Source: Gammaproteobacteria bacterium (GTDB lineage: Bacteria; Pseudomonadota; Gammaproteobacteria; Pseudomonadales; Porticoccaceae). Taken from it: a stretch of 64,000 nt of DNA. This document shows, in pieces, positions 43,775 through 56,227 of the stretch (positions are counted from its first letter, which is position 1; the number at the start of each line of letters is the position of its first letter). The notes under the pieces were generated by a model. That model had not been told where the DNA came from. It did no database searches and saw nothing but the letters and a program-made list of their open reading frames with translations. The translations under genes and the position numbers were made by a program. The DNA is taken from NCBI GenBank assembly GCA_018069465.1, contig JAGPUW010000025.1, positions 186,001-250,000 of the forward strand, read 5' to 3'.

Positions 43775-44542
43775 ATGAGCTACGCCGAACGCCAGCAATT
43801 TTTCAAACAATTACTCACTGTCTTCGGGCGTAAAACAGTACTGGAAGCACTGGGGGAAACTGCCATTCCCGCCTACCGTTTACATCTGGCCAGCAGCAAT
43901 CGCAGTGACGCCACCATCACAAAAATCACTGCTCTGGCACAGGCCCGCGATATTGAAATTCAATACCACAGTCGCCAGGAGCTATCGCGAATATCGCGCA
44001 ATCAGCGACAGGATCAGGGTGTGGCTCTGGACCTGCAATGCCCCAACTACGGCGACTACCAAAGCCTGATTGAAAAAGCCCCCAAAAAGCTTTGTTTAAT
44101 CGCTCTCGATCGCATCACCAACCCGCAAAACCTCGGCATGGTGATTCGCTCCATCTGCGCCAGTCCCATCGACGGACTGCTCTTGCCCACTAAGGGCTGT
44201 GCACCCCTGTCACCGCTGGTGATTAAAGCCAGTGCCGGCACCCTCTTCCGCTGTCCTATTTATCGCTGCGATAGCCTGCCAACAGCCCTCAAAGATTTTG
44301 CCGAGCTAGGCACAAGCATTTGCACCTTAAACGCAGCACAAGGCACTGATCTGGCTGAGCACAGGGCTCAGGATCGCAACATTTATGTGCTCGGCAATGA
44401 AACGGATGGGGTCTCAAAAGAGGTCAATCAATTGGCCACGGAGCAGCTGAATATCCCTATGGCTAACGGGGTGGAGTCCCTTAATGTCGCCGTTACGGCT
44501 GCCCTGCTGGCTTTCCGGCAGGTGATCGCCAGAGCTGACTAA
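43775..44542 (+). CDS. TrmH/SpoU-family RNA 2'-O-methyltransferase
   Basis: The 255-aa SPOUT enzyme shows LIALDRITNPQNLGMVIRSI (motif 1), YVLGNETDGVS (motif 2) and LNIPMANGVESLNVAVTAAL (motif 3). It methylates a ribose 2'-OH in rRNA or tRNA with AdoMet; an RlmB-like role is possible but the exact target cannot be set. The first 90 residues form an L30e-like substrate-binding part. Its last 50 bp overlap the convergent MFS gene. Confidence 0.9.
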   Translation: MSYAERQQFFKQLLTVFGRKTVLEALGETAIPAYRLHLASSNRSDATITKITALAQARDIEIQYHSRQELSRISRNQRQDQGVALDLQCPNYGDYQSLIEKAPKKLCLIALDRITNPQNLGMVIRSICASPIDGLLLPTKGCAPLSPLVIKASAGTLFRCPIYRCDSLPTALKDFAELGTSICTLNAAQGTDLAEHRAQDRNIYVLGNETDGVSKEVNQLATEQLNIPMANGVESLNVAVTAALLAFRQVIARAD

Positions 44543-45713
44543 AAACGCCGAGTGAGCCTACCAATAGGGTCAAGGTACCGAGACCGGCAAAGGTTGCGAG
44601 TACGCCATGAGTGCTGATCAATTGCCCGGTCATCCAGGCGCCAATGGGTGCCGTGCCAAAAAAGGCCAGCTGATAAATCGATACCACCCGTGAGCGATAG
44701 GCCTCTGGGGCCTCTGTGTGGGTCATCATGCGGCCCAGGCTAATTGAGATACCGGAGAACATCCCCCACACCAGTACCGCTGGAAATAGCAGCGCAATGG
44801 GCAGATGCGTGGCGATAAGCAACATAATCAAACCCCGGCAAAAAAGGCTGATCACCAGCACTCTGCCGGGCTGGCGAAAACCACCCCGCAAGCGCAAATA
44901 GAGCACGTTGGCTAGCAGTACTCCCGCCGTAAAACTGAGCTGTAGGCCCGCATAGAAAACCGCACTCTGGCCATAAACTTCTCTCGTCATCAGTGGCATC
45001 GCCACCAGATAGACACCAAAACCGAGAAAACCCGTGGCGCCGACCAACAGCATTAGGGCCCGTAGTCGAGCGTGATGCCAGACTGCCTTCAAGCCGGCAA
45101 CAATACTCTGACTCTGGCGCTGCCGGCCCTTACTCTGACCTTCCCCAACGGGGTTACTAGCGCGAAGAAACAGTCCGGCAGCAACAAACATCACCATCTG
45201 GAAGACCAGCAAAATACTCAGACCAATGCTGTCAAACAGGCCCGCCGATAAATAGCCCAGGCTTTGCGCGCCAAATTGCACCAGCGTCGTGCGCACCACC
45301 GAGCCCTGTAAATCTTCACCGCCAACCTGAGACAGCAAACTTTCCCGCGCCGGCTGAATAAAGGCGGTTATCACCCCGTAACTGGCACCAAAAATTATCA
45401 GCAGCTGATAGCTTAAAAGATCATTATTAACCGCGATAAACATAAGCCCGAAGGGCAATAAATACAGTAGATAAAGCCGAAAAAGATGGCTGCCGAGATG
45501 GCGATTATCAGACAGTGCTCCACCCAGTAAAATCAGCAGCAGGTTGGGCAGCATGACGGCCATTTGCGCCAGTCCGACGCGATCCGCCGATTCGTGTAAC
45601 ACCCCGACCACGAGCCAGGGGAAGATCACCACTTGCAAGCCCATGGCCACAGCACTGCTACCGAGCCCGCTCAGATAATATTGAAAACTACTTAGTCGCA
45701 GGCCTGTATGCAT
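44493..45713 (-). CDS. MFS transporter, EntS-like
   Basis: 406 aa with about 12 membrane helices. The QPARESLLSQVGGEDLQGSV segment resembles the loop of EntS/enterobactin-exporter-like MFS proteins. The sequence has no long N-terminal tail. Substrate unknown. Its 3' end overlaps the end of the methyltransferase gene by 50 bp on the opposite strand. Confidence 0.88.
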   Translation of the reverse strand: MHTGLRLSSFQYYLSGLGSSAVAMGLQVVIFPWLVVGVLHESADRVGLAQMAVMLPNLLLILLGGALSDNRHLGSHLFRLYLLYLLPFGLMFIAVNNDLLSYQLLIIFGASYGVITAFIQPARESLLSQVGGEDLQGSVVRTTLVQFGAQSLGYLSAGLFDSIGLSILLVFQMVMFVAAGLFLRASNPVGEGQSKGRQRQSQSIVAGLKAVWHHARLRALMLLVGATGFLGFGVYLVAMPLMTREVYGQSAVFYAGLQLSFTAGVLLANVLYLRLRGGFRQPGRVLVISLFCRGLIMLLIATHLPIALLFPAVLVWGMFSGISISLGRMMTHTEAPEAYRSRVVSIYQLAFFGTAPIGAWMTGQLISTHGVLATFAGLGTLTLLVGSLGVFSQLWRSPAGKPAGQP

Positions 45714-45784
45714 GGCTTCCAGCTAGCCCTCGCGATCGAGAGGTGTTTCAGGCGTAAGATTAAAAACAGGGACACACGCGGCTC

Positions 45785-46207
45785 TCAAATGGCTTCTTTC
45801 ACCCATTCGCAGCGCAGGCGAATATCGTCACTGCCGGGGCTGTGGTATTCCGCTTCAATACTTTCCCAGATAAACGAGTGCACGCCGGACATCTCCGTCT
45901 CGAGGTGTACGTAGGCGCTGACCCAGTACATTTTGCGCAGCAGTGCTTCAAACTGCTCTATCCACATTTGCCACTCGTATTCGATACCCTGATAGGGCGC
46001 GCCAAAGTGAACAATTTCTGTGTGCTGACTAATATCGCCGGCGAGCTGACTGGACGAGCTAAACATTTCACGGCTCAGTAGCGGCCAGCTTTCGGCACTG
46101 GGTAGTGAGGCCATCGCCTCCCGGTTCGCCTTAATACGATCCACGCCATCGGGCCGATACACCGCATCTTTAATACAACCGTAAACCACGGATTCTTCCT
46201 GCATCAT
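45785..46207 (-). CDS. Conserved-looking acidic hypothetical protein, 140 aa
   Basis: The product is acidic and aromatic, rich in Trp, Glu and Tyr (GIEYEWQMWIEQFEALL, SAYVHLETEM), with no signal peptide or membrane segment. I do not recognise a family. The start is ATG 46207 or the next codon. It lies after ligA and before the MFS transporter gene, on the same strand as both. The space to the ligA end is 110 bp. Confidence 0.6.
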   Translation of the reverse strand: MMQEESVVYGCIKDAVYRPDGVDRIKANREAMASLPSAESWPLLSREMFSSSSQLAGDISQHTEIVHFGAPYQGIEYEWQMWIEQFEALLRKMYWVSAYVHLETEMSGVHSFIWESIEAEYHSPGSDDIRLRCEWVKEAI

Positions 46208-46317
46208 CAACCCCAAATAACATTAAGCGCGCAGTGGCCATTATATGGCAAACCGCAAGTTTGAACTGAAAGCCTGTACTACAGGTCTTAACCACACCTT
46301 AACGACACCCATTAACA

Positions 46318-48417
<2,100 letters not shown>

Positions 48418-48462
48418 CTAAATGCGGCTAAACCTTACCGACTAGCCGACTAAACGGGCCAA

Positions 48463-49581
48463 CTAAGCCTTAGCGGCTAAACGTCGATGGTTGAAGTCCA
48501 TAATTCGCTGGCGATAGTGTTCAGCCGTTTGTTGGCTCAAGGCACTGCGCTGTTGATCTTTTAACTCGCCACCGATACTGGTATGAATACCGTGGATACA
48601 CTCAAGCATCAAATCAAAGGTGCCAAGGGGGTCTTCACTGTCTGCCAGCACCATCATAAAGGTCACCCCCGGCGTCAGGAATTCACCCATGGCGTTGAGT
48701 TCAAACGTACCGGGATTGACCGAGTTGGCCATACTAAACAAAATATCGCCGGAGCCGTCCTCTCGCACATGGCGATGAAAAATTTTCAATGAGCCATAGC
48801 GCAAGCCGTTATCGATCAAGGCTTTCAGCAGCTCATCACCTTGAAAAACCGCTCCCTGTGCGGCCATCAAGTGGAGAATAATGACGTCTTCATCAGAGGC
48901 ATTGGGCGCTGGCGCTGTGCTCGACGCTTTTTCCTGCGCAGCCTTATTTTTGCCTGTTTTGGCTTTAGCCGCCCGGCTTTTACGCGGTTTTTTCTTTGCC
49001 GGTTTACTCTCGCCACTATTCTCGCCACTACTGGCATCGCGCACGGCAGTAACAGGGCTTTGTTGGCTTTCACTCTCCGCGTCAAAAGAACTGTCCTGAT
49101 CAACGGCGCTAGCCCGCTCGTTAAACAATGAAATTTGCGACTCGGCCCGCGTCCCAGCCGCGAGCGTATTTTCCGTCTCGACAGCCTGCTGCTCTAGCAC
49201 CTCACGCTCATCTAAGGCGGTACTTTCCTCTGCCGGCTCATCAAGCGTTGAATTATATTCATCGGTATCAGCGAGGGCCGCTTCGGCCTGACGAAACGGC
49301 GACGTTACCCTGCTGGGGTCACATTCGCGATTCGCTTTAATGCTTTGACTGAACTGTTCGGCACTGTCTTCATCGCGAAAAGCGACAACACGCGCGCCAC
49401 CACCGGGTAGTTCACTGCCAAACTCGTCGCAATCATCGCCGTCAAAAATGGGCTGCCTGCGACGTTTAACACGCAGCTTACCCTCACCCGCACGGCGTAC
49501 ACGGCGAAAGCCGTCGAGTAAAATAGCCACTACCAACAAAGCGCCAAGGGCGATGAGGATTTCGCGACCGCCTAATTCCAT
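48463..49581 (-). CDS. zipA: Cell-division protein ZipA
   Basis: 372 aa. One N-terminal membrane helix (about residues 7-24; ILIALGALLVVAILLDGF) and a charged, disordered linker. A basic Ala/Lys stretch (KPAKKKPRKSRAAKAK) lies before the C-terminal FtsZ-binding domain (about 232-365: DVIILHLMAAQGAVFQGDEL, IHTSIGGELKDQQ). ZipA tethers FtsZ to the membrane. The unusual Lys/Ala basic block is a lineage detail. Confidence 0.93.
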   Translation of the reverse strand: MELGGREILIALGALLVVAILLDGFRRVRRAGEGKLRVKRRRQPIFDGDDCDEFGSELPGGGARVVAFRDEDSAEQFSQSIKANRECDPSRVTSPFRQAEAALADTDEYNSTLDEPAEESTALDEREVLEQQAVETENTLAAGTRAESQISLFNERASAVDQDSSFDAESESQQSPVTAVRDASSGENSGESKPAKKKPRKSRAAKAKTGKNKAAQEKASSTAPAPNASDEDVIILHLMAAQGAVFQGDELLKALIDNGLRYGSLKIFHRHVREDGSGDILFSMANSVNPGTFELNAMGEFLTPGVTFMMVLADSEDPLGTFDLMLECIHGIHTSIGGELKDQQRSALSQQTAEHYRQRIMDFNHRRLAAKA

Positions 49582-49683
49582 TGCATGCCAACCTTTCCAA
49601 ATATGCTGATGCCAGAGGCAAAAAGCCTAAAATATATTATTTAATCCACTTCACAAAGCATAGCTAGGTACTTGTTTTCGCTA

Positions 49684-52600
49684 TTATTGTGCCAGCTCGA
49701 CAGCTTTGTCAACATCGACAGAAACGAGGCGCGATACACCCGGCTCGTTCATTGTCACGCCCATCAGCTGATGGGCCATCTCCATGGCAATTTTATTGTG
49801 GGTAATGTAGATAAATTGTACCGTTTCCGACATCTCTTTCACCATGCCCGCATAGCGCCCAACATTGGCATCATCGAGGGGTGCATCCACCTCATCGAGC
49901 ATACAAAAAGGCGCGGGGTTGAGCTTGAAGATGGAAAACACCAGGGCTATCGCCGTGAGCGCTTTTTCACCACCAGACAGTAAGTGAATGGTGGAATTCT
50001 TCTTGCCCGGCGGCTGCGCCATAATAGTGACGCCGGTGTCGAGCAAGTCGTCGCCAGTCAGCGCCAAATAGGCGTGGCCGCCGCCAAACAACTTCGGAAA
50101 CAGGGCCTGTAGAGAGTGATTAACGGCGTCAAACGTTTCCCGAAAACGAGTGCGGGTCTCGCGGTCAATTTTTCGAATGGCACTCTCTAAAGTTTCCAGC
50201 GCTTCATTTAATTCACCGTCTTGGGCATCGAGATAGGTTTTTCGTTCCGACTCGATTTTAAATTCATCCACGGCTGCAAGGTTAATGGCACCAAGACGCT
50301 GCACGCGATTTTCAACCTGCTGTAAACGTCGCTCCCACTCCGGCTCATCGGCACCTTCTGGCAGTTCGGCGATCACCGTATCAAGACTGTAGTCGGCCTC
50401 AGCGATCTGCTCGGCAATGGTTTTAGCCCTTGTTTCAAGCTCCTGTGTGCTGAGCCGCTGCTGCTCCAGGGTGCTGCGTTGTTTTTCCAGCGCGGCTTCG
50501 AGGCGGCTGCGCTCATTTTCGCACTCGCGCATATTGTGCTCAGCCTGCTGAACAATAATACGCACAGCGGATAATTGTTTTTCAACGATCAGGCGCTGCT
50601 CTAACCGCGCTTCCAGTTCGCGCTTGAGATCGTCTCCCGGATCTTGTTCACCCTCGGCACTATTTAACAAGGTCTGCTGACGCTCCTGCAGGCGAGCAAC
50701 CTGCACTTCCAGCCGGGCGATGCCCTCTTTGATGGCGGATAACTGGGTGCTGACTGACTGTTCACGCATAGCCAGTTCGTGAACCTTATCGCGATCGTGG
50801 CGCGCGCGCTGCCTATCCTCGTCCAGTGTTTTACGCAGCTGGTCGCGCTGGGTAGACAGTTGTTCGCGGCGCAGGTTGTCGTCCGTCATCGACTCAATGC
50901 CCAGCTCTAGCACCTGCCGACAGTCACGCAAGCGCTCCTTGTCCTGCTCTAGCTGCATGCGCGCTTCTTCCAACTCTTCGGCGATGCGGGTTTTCTGCTG
51001 GGCCATTTGCCCGATACGCTCTTTGGTGACATTCAGTTTCGACTGTAACTGCGCGCCTTGCTGCTGCAGCACGTCGCGACCGGTATCCAGTGTGGCACGC
51101 TGAGCTTCACAGGCCTTTAGCGCCTGCTGCTTGCTCTCCTGCTGTTCAAGTAATGTCTCTACCGCGTCGCGCAGGGTCGTCAACTGGGCATTGGTTTCGT
51201 CGAGATCACGCTTGCGCAGCAGCACCCCCGCCGAGGCATCGACCTCGCGGGCAACACGCACCCAGTTGGGGCCAAACCATAAACCGTCGCGGCTAATCAC
51301 CGACTGGTGTGGCGCGAGGCTGGCCCGCAGAGCCAGGGCATCCTCCAGGTTTTCAGCCGTCAACACAGCGGCCAGCACTGCTTCGGCGCGGCCATCGGCA
51401 CCACTGACTTTGCCCAGCAAATGATTCGAGTCAGCACTTGTAGGGCAAGTCGCGACCACGGTGGCATCCACCAACAGCACGCTACCGGCACTGATGGCGG
51501 CAATCGACTCGGCGTAAGCCTCTATTTTATCGACGCACACCGCCTGTAAAAAATCGCCCAGCACGGTCTCAACAGCGCTTTCCCAGCCACTTTCGACATT
51601 CAGACCATCGGCCAAACGCGCAGCGCTGCTCAATTGGTTACTCTTCAGCCAGCCGCGCTGACTGTCGTCGTCACCGAGTGCCGCCTGCTGCAAGGCGTCT
51701 AAGGATGCCGCTCGGCCACTCAATGTTTGCACTTGCTCGCGGGCGCTACTCAGGGCATTGGCAACGGCCACCCCTTCATTGCGGTTCTGCTCAATTTGGT
51801 AGCGCACTTCTTCGATCTGGCAGTCGTGGGTAGCCAGCTCTTCGCCGCACTCGGCAATGTTTGCCTCCAGCAGCTCAATATCCTCGCCCTCCCCACTTTG
51901 ATCGAGGTTGGCGCGCTCGCTGTTAAAACGCTGAATGCGCTGCCCCAGCTTGTCGATGGAGGTGTCGAGGTGCTGAATACGCGACTGCTGTACTTCGACT
52001 TCACGCTGGGCAGTGGAGGCCGTCTTGTTAAATTCATCCCATTCAGCCTGCCAGTTTTGCATGCCCTGCTCGGACTGTTTCAGGGCCTCGGCGGAGAGTG
52101 CTTCGGCCTCGCGCATGGCGCTCAACTGCTGGCTTATCTCGGCCAATTCAGCCTGCCAACCACTGGCCTTACTTTGGTCGGATTGCAAATGTTGTTCCGA
52201 CTCGGCAAAGTTGCGCCGGGTTTGTTCGAGATCCTCACGCAGCTCACGGGCTCTATCTTCGGCGTGTTTTATCGACTGTTCGATACGCGCAACTTCAGCG
52301 CCAGCGGCATAGTAGCGGCTCTGAATTTCATTGAACTTATCGTTGTTCTCGCTGTGCTGAAGACGGAACTTCTCCATCTCCGCCCCCTGATGCGCCCTGT
52401 CGACCAGGAAGGCTTCAATTTGCAGGCTTTGCTCGGCAATAATCTCGCGCTTGATTTGTGCCTGCTGATCGAGATCCTGCCAGCGCAGGGCCTGTAACTG
52501 AGCGCGCAACAGGCGCTCTTCTTTCTTCAGGCTGGTGTATTTAGCCGCCGCTTCGGCCTGGCGTTCCAGGCGGGAGAGCTGGCGACCCAGCTCCTCGCGG

Positions 52601-53190
52601 ATGTCGGTGAGGCGTTCGAGGTTTTCTCGGGTGCGGCGGATGCGGCTTTCCGTGTCTTTACGGCGCTCCTTGTACTTTGATATACCGGCGGCTTCTTCGA
52701 TAAAAACCCGCAGTTCTTCCGGTTTGGATTCGATCAGGTTGGAGATCATGCCCTGTTCGATAATCGAATAACTGCGCGGTCCCAGGCCGGTGCCGAGAAA
52801 TACATCGGTGACATCGCGACGGCGACACTTGCTACCGTTCAAGTAGTAATTCGACTGCCCCTCGCGGGAAACCATGCGCCGCACGGACACTTCACTGTAA
52901 CTGGCGTATTCACCACTGAGAGTGCCGTCGCTGTTGTCGAAGATCAGTTCAATCGAGGCCTGACCCACGGGCTTGCGGCCACCGGAGCCATTGAAAATCA
53001 CGTCGGTCATCGACTCGCCACGCAAATGCTTGGCCGAGCTCTCGCCCATCACCCAGCGCACCGCATCGATAATATTCGATTTGCCACAGCCGTTGGGGCC
53101 AACCACAGCGCAAAGTTTACTGGGGAAAGAAACAGTCGTGGGGTCGACGAAGGACTTAAAGCCCGCCAGTTTGATACATTTCAGGTGCAT
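49684..53190 (-). CDS. smc: Chromosome segregation ATPase SMC
   Basis: 1168 aa. Walker A GPNGCGKSN (about 32-40), two long coiled-coil arms flanking a hinge (about 500-650), and the C-terminal LLSGGEKALTAIALVF with MLDEVDAPLDDANV Walker B and D-loop. It is the condensin ATPase. It heads the smc-zipA-ligA operon, on the minus strand. Confidence 0.98.
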   Translation of the reverse strand: MHLKCIKLAGFKSFVDPTTVSFPSKLCAVVGPNGCGKSNIIDAVRWVMGESSAKHLRGESMTDVIFNGSGGRKPVGQASIELIFDNSDGTLSGEYASYSEVSVRRMVSREGQSNYYLNGSKCRRRDVTDVFLGTGLGPRSYSIIEQGMISNLIESKPEELRVFIEEAAGISKYKERRKDTESRIRRTRENLERLTDIREELGRQLSRLERQAEAAAKYTSLKKEERLLRAQLQALRWQDLDQQAQIKREIIAEQSLQIEAFLVDRAHQGAEMEKFRLQHSENNDKFNEIQSRYYAAGAEVARIEQSIKHAEDRARELREDLEQTRRNFAESEQHLQSDQSKASGWQAELAEISQQLSAMREAEALSAEALKQSEQGMQNWQAEWDEFNKTASTAQREVEVQQSRIQHLDTSIDKLGQRIQRFNSERANLDQSGEGEDIELLEANIAECGEELATHDCQIEEVRYQIEQNRNEGVAVANALSSAREQVQTLSGRAASLDALQQAALGDDDSQRGWLKSNQLSSAARLADGLNVESGWESAVETVLGDFLQAVCVDKIEAYAESIAAISAGSVLLVDATVVATCPTSADSNHLLGKVSGADGRAEAVLAAVLTAENLEDALALRASLAPHQSVISRDGLWFGPNWVRVAREVDASAGVLLRKRDLDETNAQLTTLRDAVETLLEQQESKQQALKACEAQRATLDTGRDVLQQQGAQLQSKLNVTKERIGQMAQQKTRIAEELEEARMQLEQDKERLRDCRQVLELGIESMTDDNLRREQLSTQRDQLRKTLDEDRQRARHDRDKVHELAMREQSVSTQLSAIKEGIARLEVQVARLQERQQTLLNSAEGEQDPGDDLKRELEARLEQRLIVEKQLSAVRIIVQQAEHNMRECENERSRLEAALEKQRSTLEQQRLSTQELETRAKTIAEQIAEADYSLDTVIAELPEGADEPEWERRLQQVENRVQRLGAINLAAVDEFKIESERKTYLDAQDGELNEALETLESAIRKIDRETRTRFRETFDAVNHSLQALFPKLFGGGHAYLALTGDDLLDTGVTIMAQPPGKKNSTIHLLSGGEKALTAIALVFSIFKLNPAPFCMLDEVDAPLDDANVGRYAGMVKEMSETVQFIYITHNKIAMEMAHQLMGVTMNEPGVSRLVSVDVDKAVELAQ

Positions 53191-53379
53191 CGATTACTCG
53201 TTAATAGAATTTTGTAAGCACCCCTTGTCAGTCGATATGGCGCACATCAGGAGGGGATTTTACACACAGTCTGGGCAGGTACAAGCGCCGATCTCGTCTC
53301 GGGTAACACGCGCCAACACAGGCCTTGTAATAGCACCAACAATGCAGCGAAAATTGCGTTTTAAACAGGCGGAAAAACC

Positions 53380-53886
53380 ATGCCCAAGATTGTACTTTTT
53401 GAACCGGAAATCCCCCCCAACACCGGTAATATTATCCGCCTCTGTGCCAACACCGGGTTTGAGCTACACCTGATTGAGCCCCTGGGCTTTGCCATGGATG
53501 ACAAAAAGCTGCGCCGCGCCGGTCTCGACTACGGCGAATGGCAGCGGGTAAAAACCCATCAAAGCTGGGCGCAGTTTCTAGAAGATCAAGATCAAGGCCT
53601 GGAAAATCAGGTGCCAAAAGGTAAAGAGCAAAAACCAGCGCGAATTTTTGCGATTAGCACCAAGGGTTCAAACAATCACTGTCAGCCCCGCTTCACCGCT
53701 AACGACATATTGGTCTTCGGACCGGAAACGCGAGGACTGCCAGCTGAATTCCTTAAGGCATTGCCCGAGGAGAATATCTTGCGCATCCCGATGCAAGCCG
53801 ACAGCCGCAGCATGAACTTGTCCAATGCTGCCGCCGTTATCGTCTACGAAGTGTGGCGCCAGCTCGACTTTCAGGGCTGTCGCTAA
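53380..53886 (+). CDS. trmL: tRNA (cytidine/uridine-2'-O-)-methyltransferase TrmL
   Basis: The 168-aa SPOUT protein has [31 protein letters not shown] and [19 protein letters not shown], the three TrmL motifs. It methylates the wobble position 34 ribose of leucine tRNAs. The region between 65 and 85 has a longer Glu/Lys loop than in E. coli. The next gene starts by overlapping its stop. Confidence 0.93.
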   Translation: MPKIVLFEPEIPPNTGNIIRLCANTGFELHLIEPLGFAMDDKKLRRAGLDYGEWQRVKTHQSWAQFLEDQDQGLENQVPKGKEQKPARIFAISTKGSNNHCQPRFTANDILVFGPETRGLPAEFLKALPEENILRIPMQADSRSMNLSNAAAVIVYEVWRQLDFQGCR

Positions 53887-54452
53887 TGGCTTCAAGTGAT
53901 TCGAACGCGAGCAGCGAGCCCGGCAAAATAGCTTTATTTTACGGCTCATCCACCTGCTATACGGAAATCGCCGCTGAAAAAATCGCCGCCACTCTCGCCA
54001 CCCAGCAGGGCGGCCAGCAACAGGTCGACATTTTCAATATCGCCAACACTGCCATAGCCCGCGCCGAGCATTACCAGCAGATTATTTTCGGTATACCCAC
54101 CTGGGATTATGGCGAGTTACAGGAGGACTGGGAAAACATCTGGGATAGTATCGACACAGTCAACTGGGTCGGAAAAACGGTGGCCATCTATGGCCTCGGC
54201 GATCAGGAGGGCTACCCCGAGTGGTTTCAGGACGCCCTGGGCTATCTCTGGACCAAGCTCGACAGCCTCGGCGCGACCACTATCGGCCAGACCAGCGCAG
54301 CCGGTTATCAGTTCATCGCCTCCAAAGCCCTCAGCCCGGATGGTAGTTTCTTTCTCGGCCTGGCACTGGACGAAGACAGCGAGTTTGAACGCAGTGAACA
54401 ACGTATTGCCGACTGGTGCCGGCAAATAGCTGAAGAATTTAAAACCGCTTAA
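53886..54452 (+). CDS. Long-chain flavodoxin (FldB-like)
   Basis: The 188-aa product has the FMN-phosphate loop FYGSSTCYTE near residue 17, IFGIPTWDYGELQEDWEN and YGLGDQEGYPEWFQDALG, as in FldB-type flavodoxins. The long-chain loop insert is present. The start ATG shares its first base with the trmL stop. The 3' end overlaps the convergent acyl-CoA dehydrogenase end by 4 bp. Confidence 0.92.
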   Translation: MASSDSNASSEPGKIALFYGSSTCYTEIAAEKIAATLATQQGGQQQVDIFNIANTAIARAEHYQQIIFGIPTWDYGELQEDWENIWDSIDTVNWVGKTVAIYGLGDQEGYPEWFQDALGYLWTKLDSLGATTIGQTSAAGYQFIASKALSPDGSFFLGLALDEDSEFERSEQRIADWCRQIAEEFKTA

Positions 54453-56227
54453 AAAGCGTCTATATCCAGGGCCATTGTCGAACTATGTCCATTTTTTAAG
54501 GAGCGTGAATAGGCTTCGGTTCGCGGTAGTACATGCTCAATATAAAACGCTACCGTCGCCAATTTACTTTTATTGAACTGTACTTTATCGCTGCCAGCAT
54601 TGAGGTTTTGCTGGGCGACGATGGCGCTTTTCACCATCATTGCCGCCGCTACGGTGGCACTCAGTAACAGCAGCAAATCGTTGGCAACAGCACCGGCAAA
54701 ATGTGCATCACTAGCGGCTTGTTCTAGCACAAACTGTATCGCCTGCTCAGACAGCTCGAAACTGTTGAATACCGGCTGAGCCAGCGCCTCCAGACCCAGC
54801 TCACTGGCACACTGCAAGTCCTGTTTTAGTTCGGCGAGTAATTCAGCGGCCGCCGCGCCTTTGTCGCGCAACAGTTTACGGCCGATTAAATCCAGAGCCT
54901 GAATGCCGTTAGTGCCTTCATAGATGGGTAAAATACGTGCATCGCGCATATATTGTGCAGCGCCCGTCTCTTCAATAAAGCCCATGCCGCCGTGTACCTG
55001 AACGCCAATGTAGGCGACCTCGTTACCGACCTCTGTACTCAAGGCCTTGACCAGTGGCGTGAGAAAATCGACCCGCCGCTGGTGATAGGCGCGGGTGTCG
55101 GCAGAGGGGCTATGGCTGAAAAAATCCCAGTGGGCAAAGGCCGAGTAACTTAAGACACGGGCCGCTTCGGTTTGCGATCGCATCATCATCAACATACGCC
55201 TGACATCGGCGTGATGAATAATGGCCACCCGCTCGACCTGGTCCGGTGCATTGCCCTGCACGCGGTCGCGGGCATAGCTCACCGCTTGCTGGTAGGCGCG
55301 CTCGGCAACGGACACGCCCTGCAAGCCAACGGCCAGGCGGGCGTGGTTCATCATCGCAAACATATAGCTCAGGCCTTCGTTCTCATTGCCGATCAAATAA
55401 CCCACGGCACCGCCCTTGTCACCGAAGCTGAGGACGCAGGTTGGGCTGGCGTGGATGCCCATTTTATGTTCGACGCTAACCGGGTAAACGTCGTTGCGTT
55501 GAGCCGGCTTGCCATCGGCGTCGAGGATAAATTTGGGCACAATAAAGAGCGAAATACCCTTCACACCCTCGGGCGCATCGGGAGTGCGCGCCAGCACTAA
55601 ATGCACAATATTATCGGTGTAGCTATGATCCCCCCAGGTAATAAATATCTTTTGCCCCGAGATCAGATAGTGGTCATCAACGGGCAGCGCTTTAGCCCGC
55701 ACCGCCGCCAAATCACTACCGGCCTGGGATTCGGTCAAGTTCATGGTGCCGGTCCACTCACCGCTGATCAGCTGGGGCAGGTAAGCGGCCTTTTGCTCGT
55801 CACTGGCAAAGCGCTCAATCGCCGTGATCACACCTTTGGTCAGCAGTGGCAGCAGGGAAAAACTCAAGTTGGCGCTTTGGCACATCTCTTCGACGGCGAC
55901 ACCCGCCAGATGGGGCATGCCCTGACCATCAAATTGGGGGTCACCCGTTAAGGCGGGCCATCCACCTTCGACAAAGCCCTGGTACAAACCGTCAAGACTC
56001 TCGGCACTGACAACAGCCGCATTCTCAACCCGACAGCCTTCACTATCGGCACTTTGATTAGTCGGCGCGATAACCTCGGAAAAATAGCGCCCGGCCTCGC
56101 TATAAATAGCTTCTACCAGTTCTGCGGAGCACTCTTCATAACCCGGCAAGGTGGCTATAGCGGCCATACCCAGGACATCGTTGACGAGAAAGTTCATCTC
56201 ATCGAGAGGGGCGGTGTAATCTGTCAT
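54449..56227 (-). CDS. Acyl-CoA dehydrogenase, DmdC-like large type
   Basis: 592 aa, longer than usual acyl-CoA dehydrogenases because of an N-terminal helical addition (APLDEMNFLVNDVLGMAAIA) and an extra C-terminal domain. It shows NLTESQAGSDLAAVRAKA, YLISGQKIFITWGDHSY, and GGMGFIEETGAAQYMRDARI with the Glu base of this group. DmdC enzymes oxidise 3-methylmercaptopropionyl-CoA, but many members of this length act on other acyl-CoAs. FAD enzyme, cytoplasmic. Substrate uncertain. Confidence 0.9.
   Translation of the reverse strand: MTDYTAPLDEMNFLVNDVLGMAAIATLPGYEECSAELVEAIYSEAGRYFSEVIAPTNQSADSEGCRVENAAVVSAESLDGLYQGFVEGGWPALTGDPQFDGQGMPHLAGVAVEEMCQSANLSFSLLPLLTKGVITAIERFASDEQKAAYLPQLISGEWTGTMNLTESQAGSDLAAVRAKALPVDDHYLISGQKIFITWGDHSYTDNIVHLVLARTPDAPEGVKGISLFIVPKFILDADGKPAQRNDVYPVSVEHKMGIHASPTCVLSFGDKGGAVGYLIGNENEGLSYMFAMMNHARLAVGLQGVSVAERAYQQAVSYARDRVQGNAPDQVERVAIIHHADVRRMLMMMRSQTEAARVLSYSAFAHWDFFSHSPSADTRAYHQRRVDFLTPLVKALSTEVGNEVAYIGVQVHGGMGFIEETGAAQYMRDARILPIYEGTNGIQALDLIGRKLLRDKGAAAAELLAELKQDLQCASELGLEALAQPVFNSFELSEQAIQFVLEQAASDAHFAGAVANDLLLLLSATVAAAMMVKSAIVAQQNLNAGSDKVQFNKSKLATVAFYIEHVLPRTEAYSRSLKNGHSSTMALDIDAF

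Noticed and set aside
46229-46246. A partly similar palindrome TGGCCATTATATGGCA near ligA
   Set aside because: It differs from TGCCATAATATGGCATA at several positions and is not a perfect palindrome, so it is not counted as another operator copy.
51727-52497. 256-aa open frame on the plus strand within smc
   Set aside because: It is antisense to a coiled-coil region of smc; Leu/Val-rich runs arise from the complement of Gln/Glu codons.
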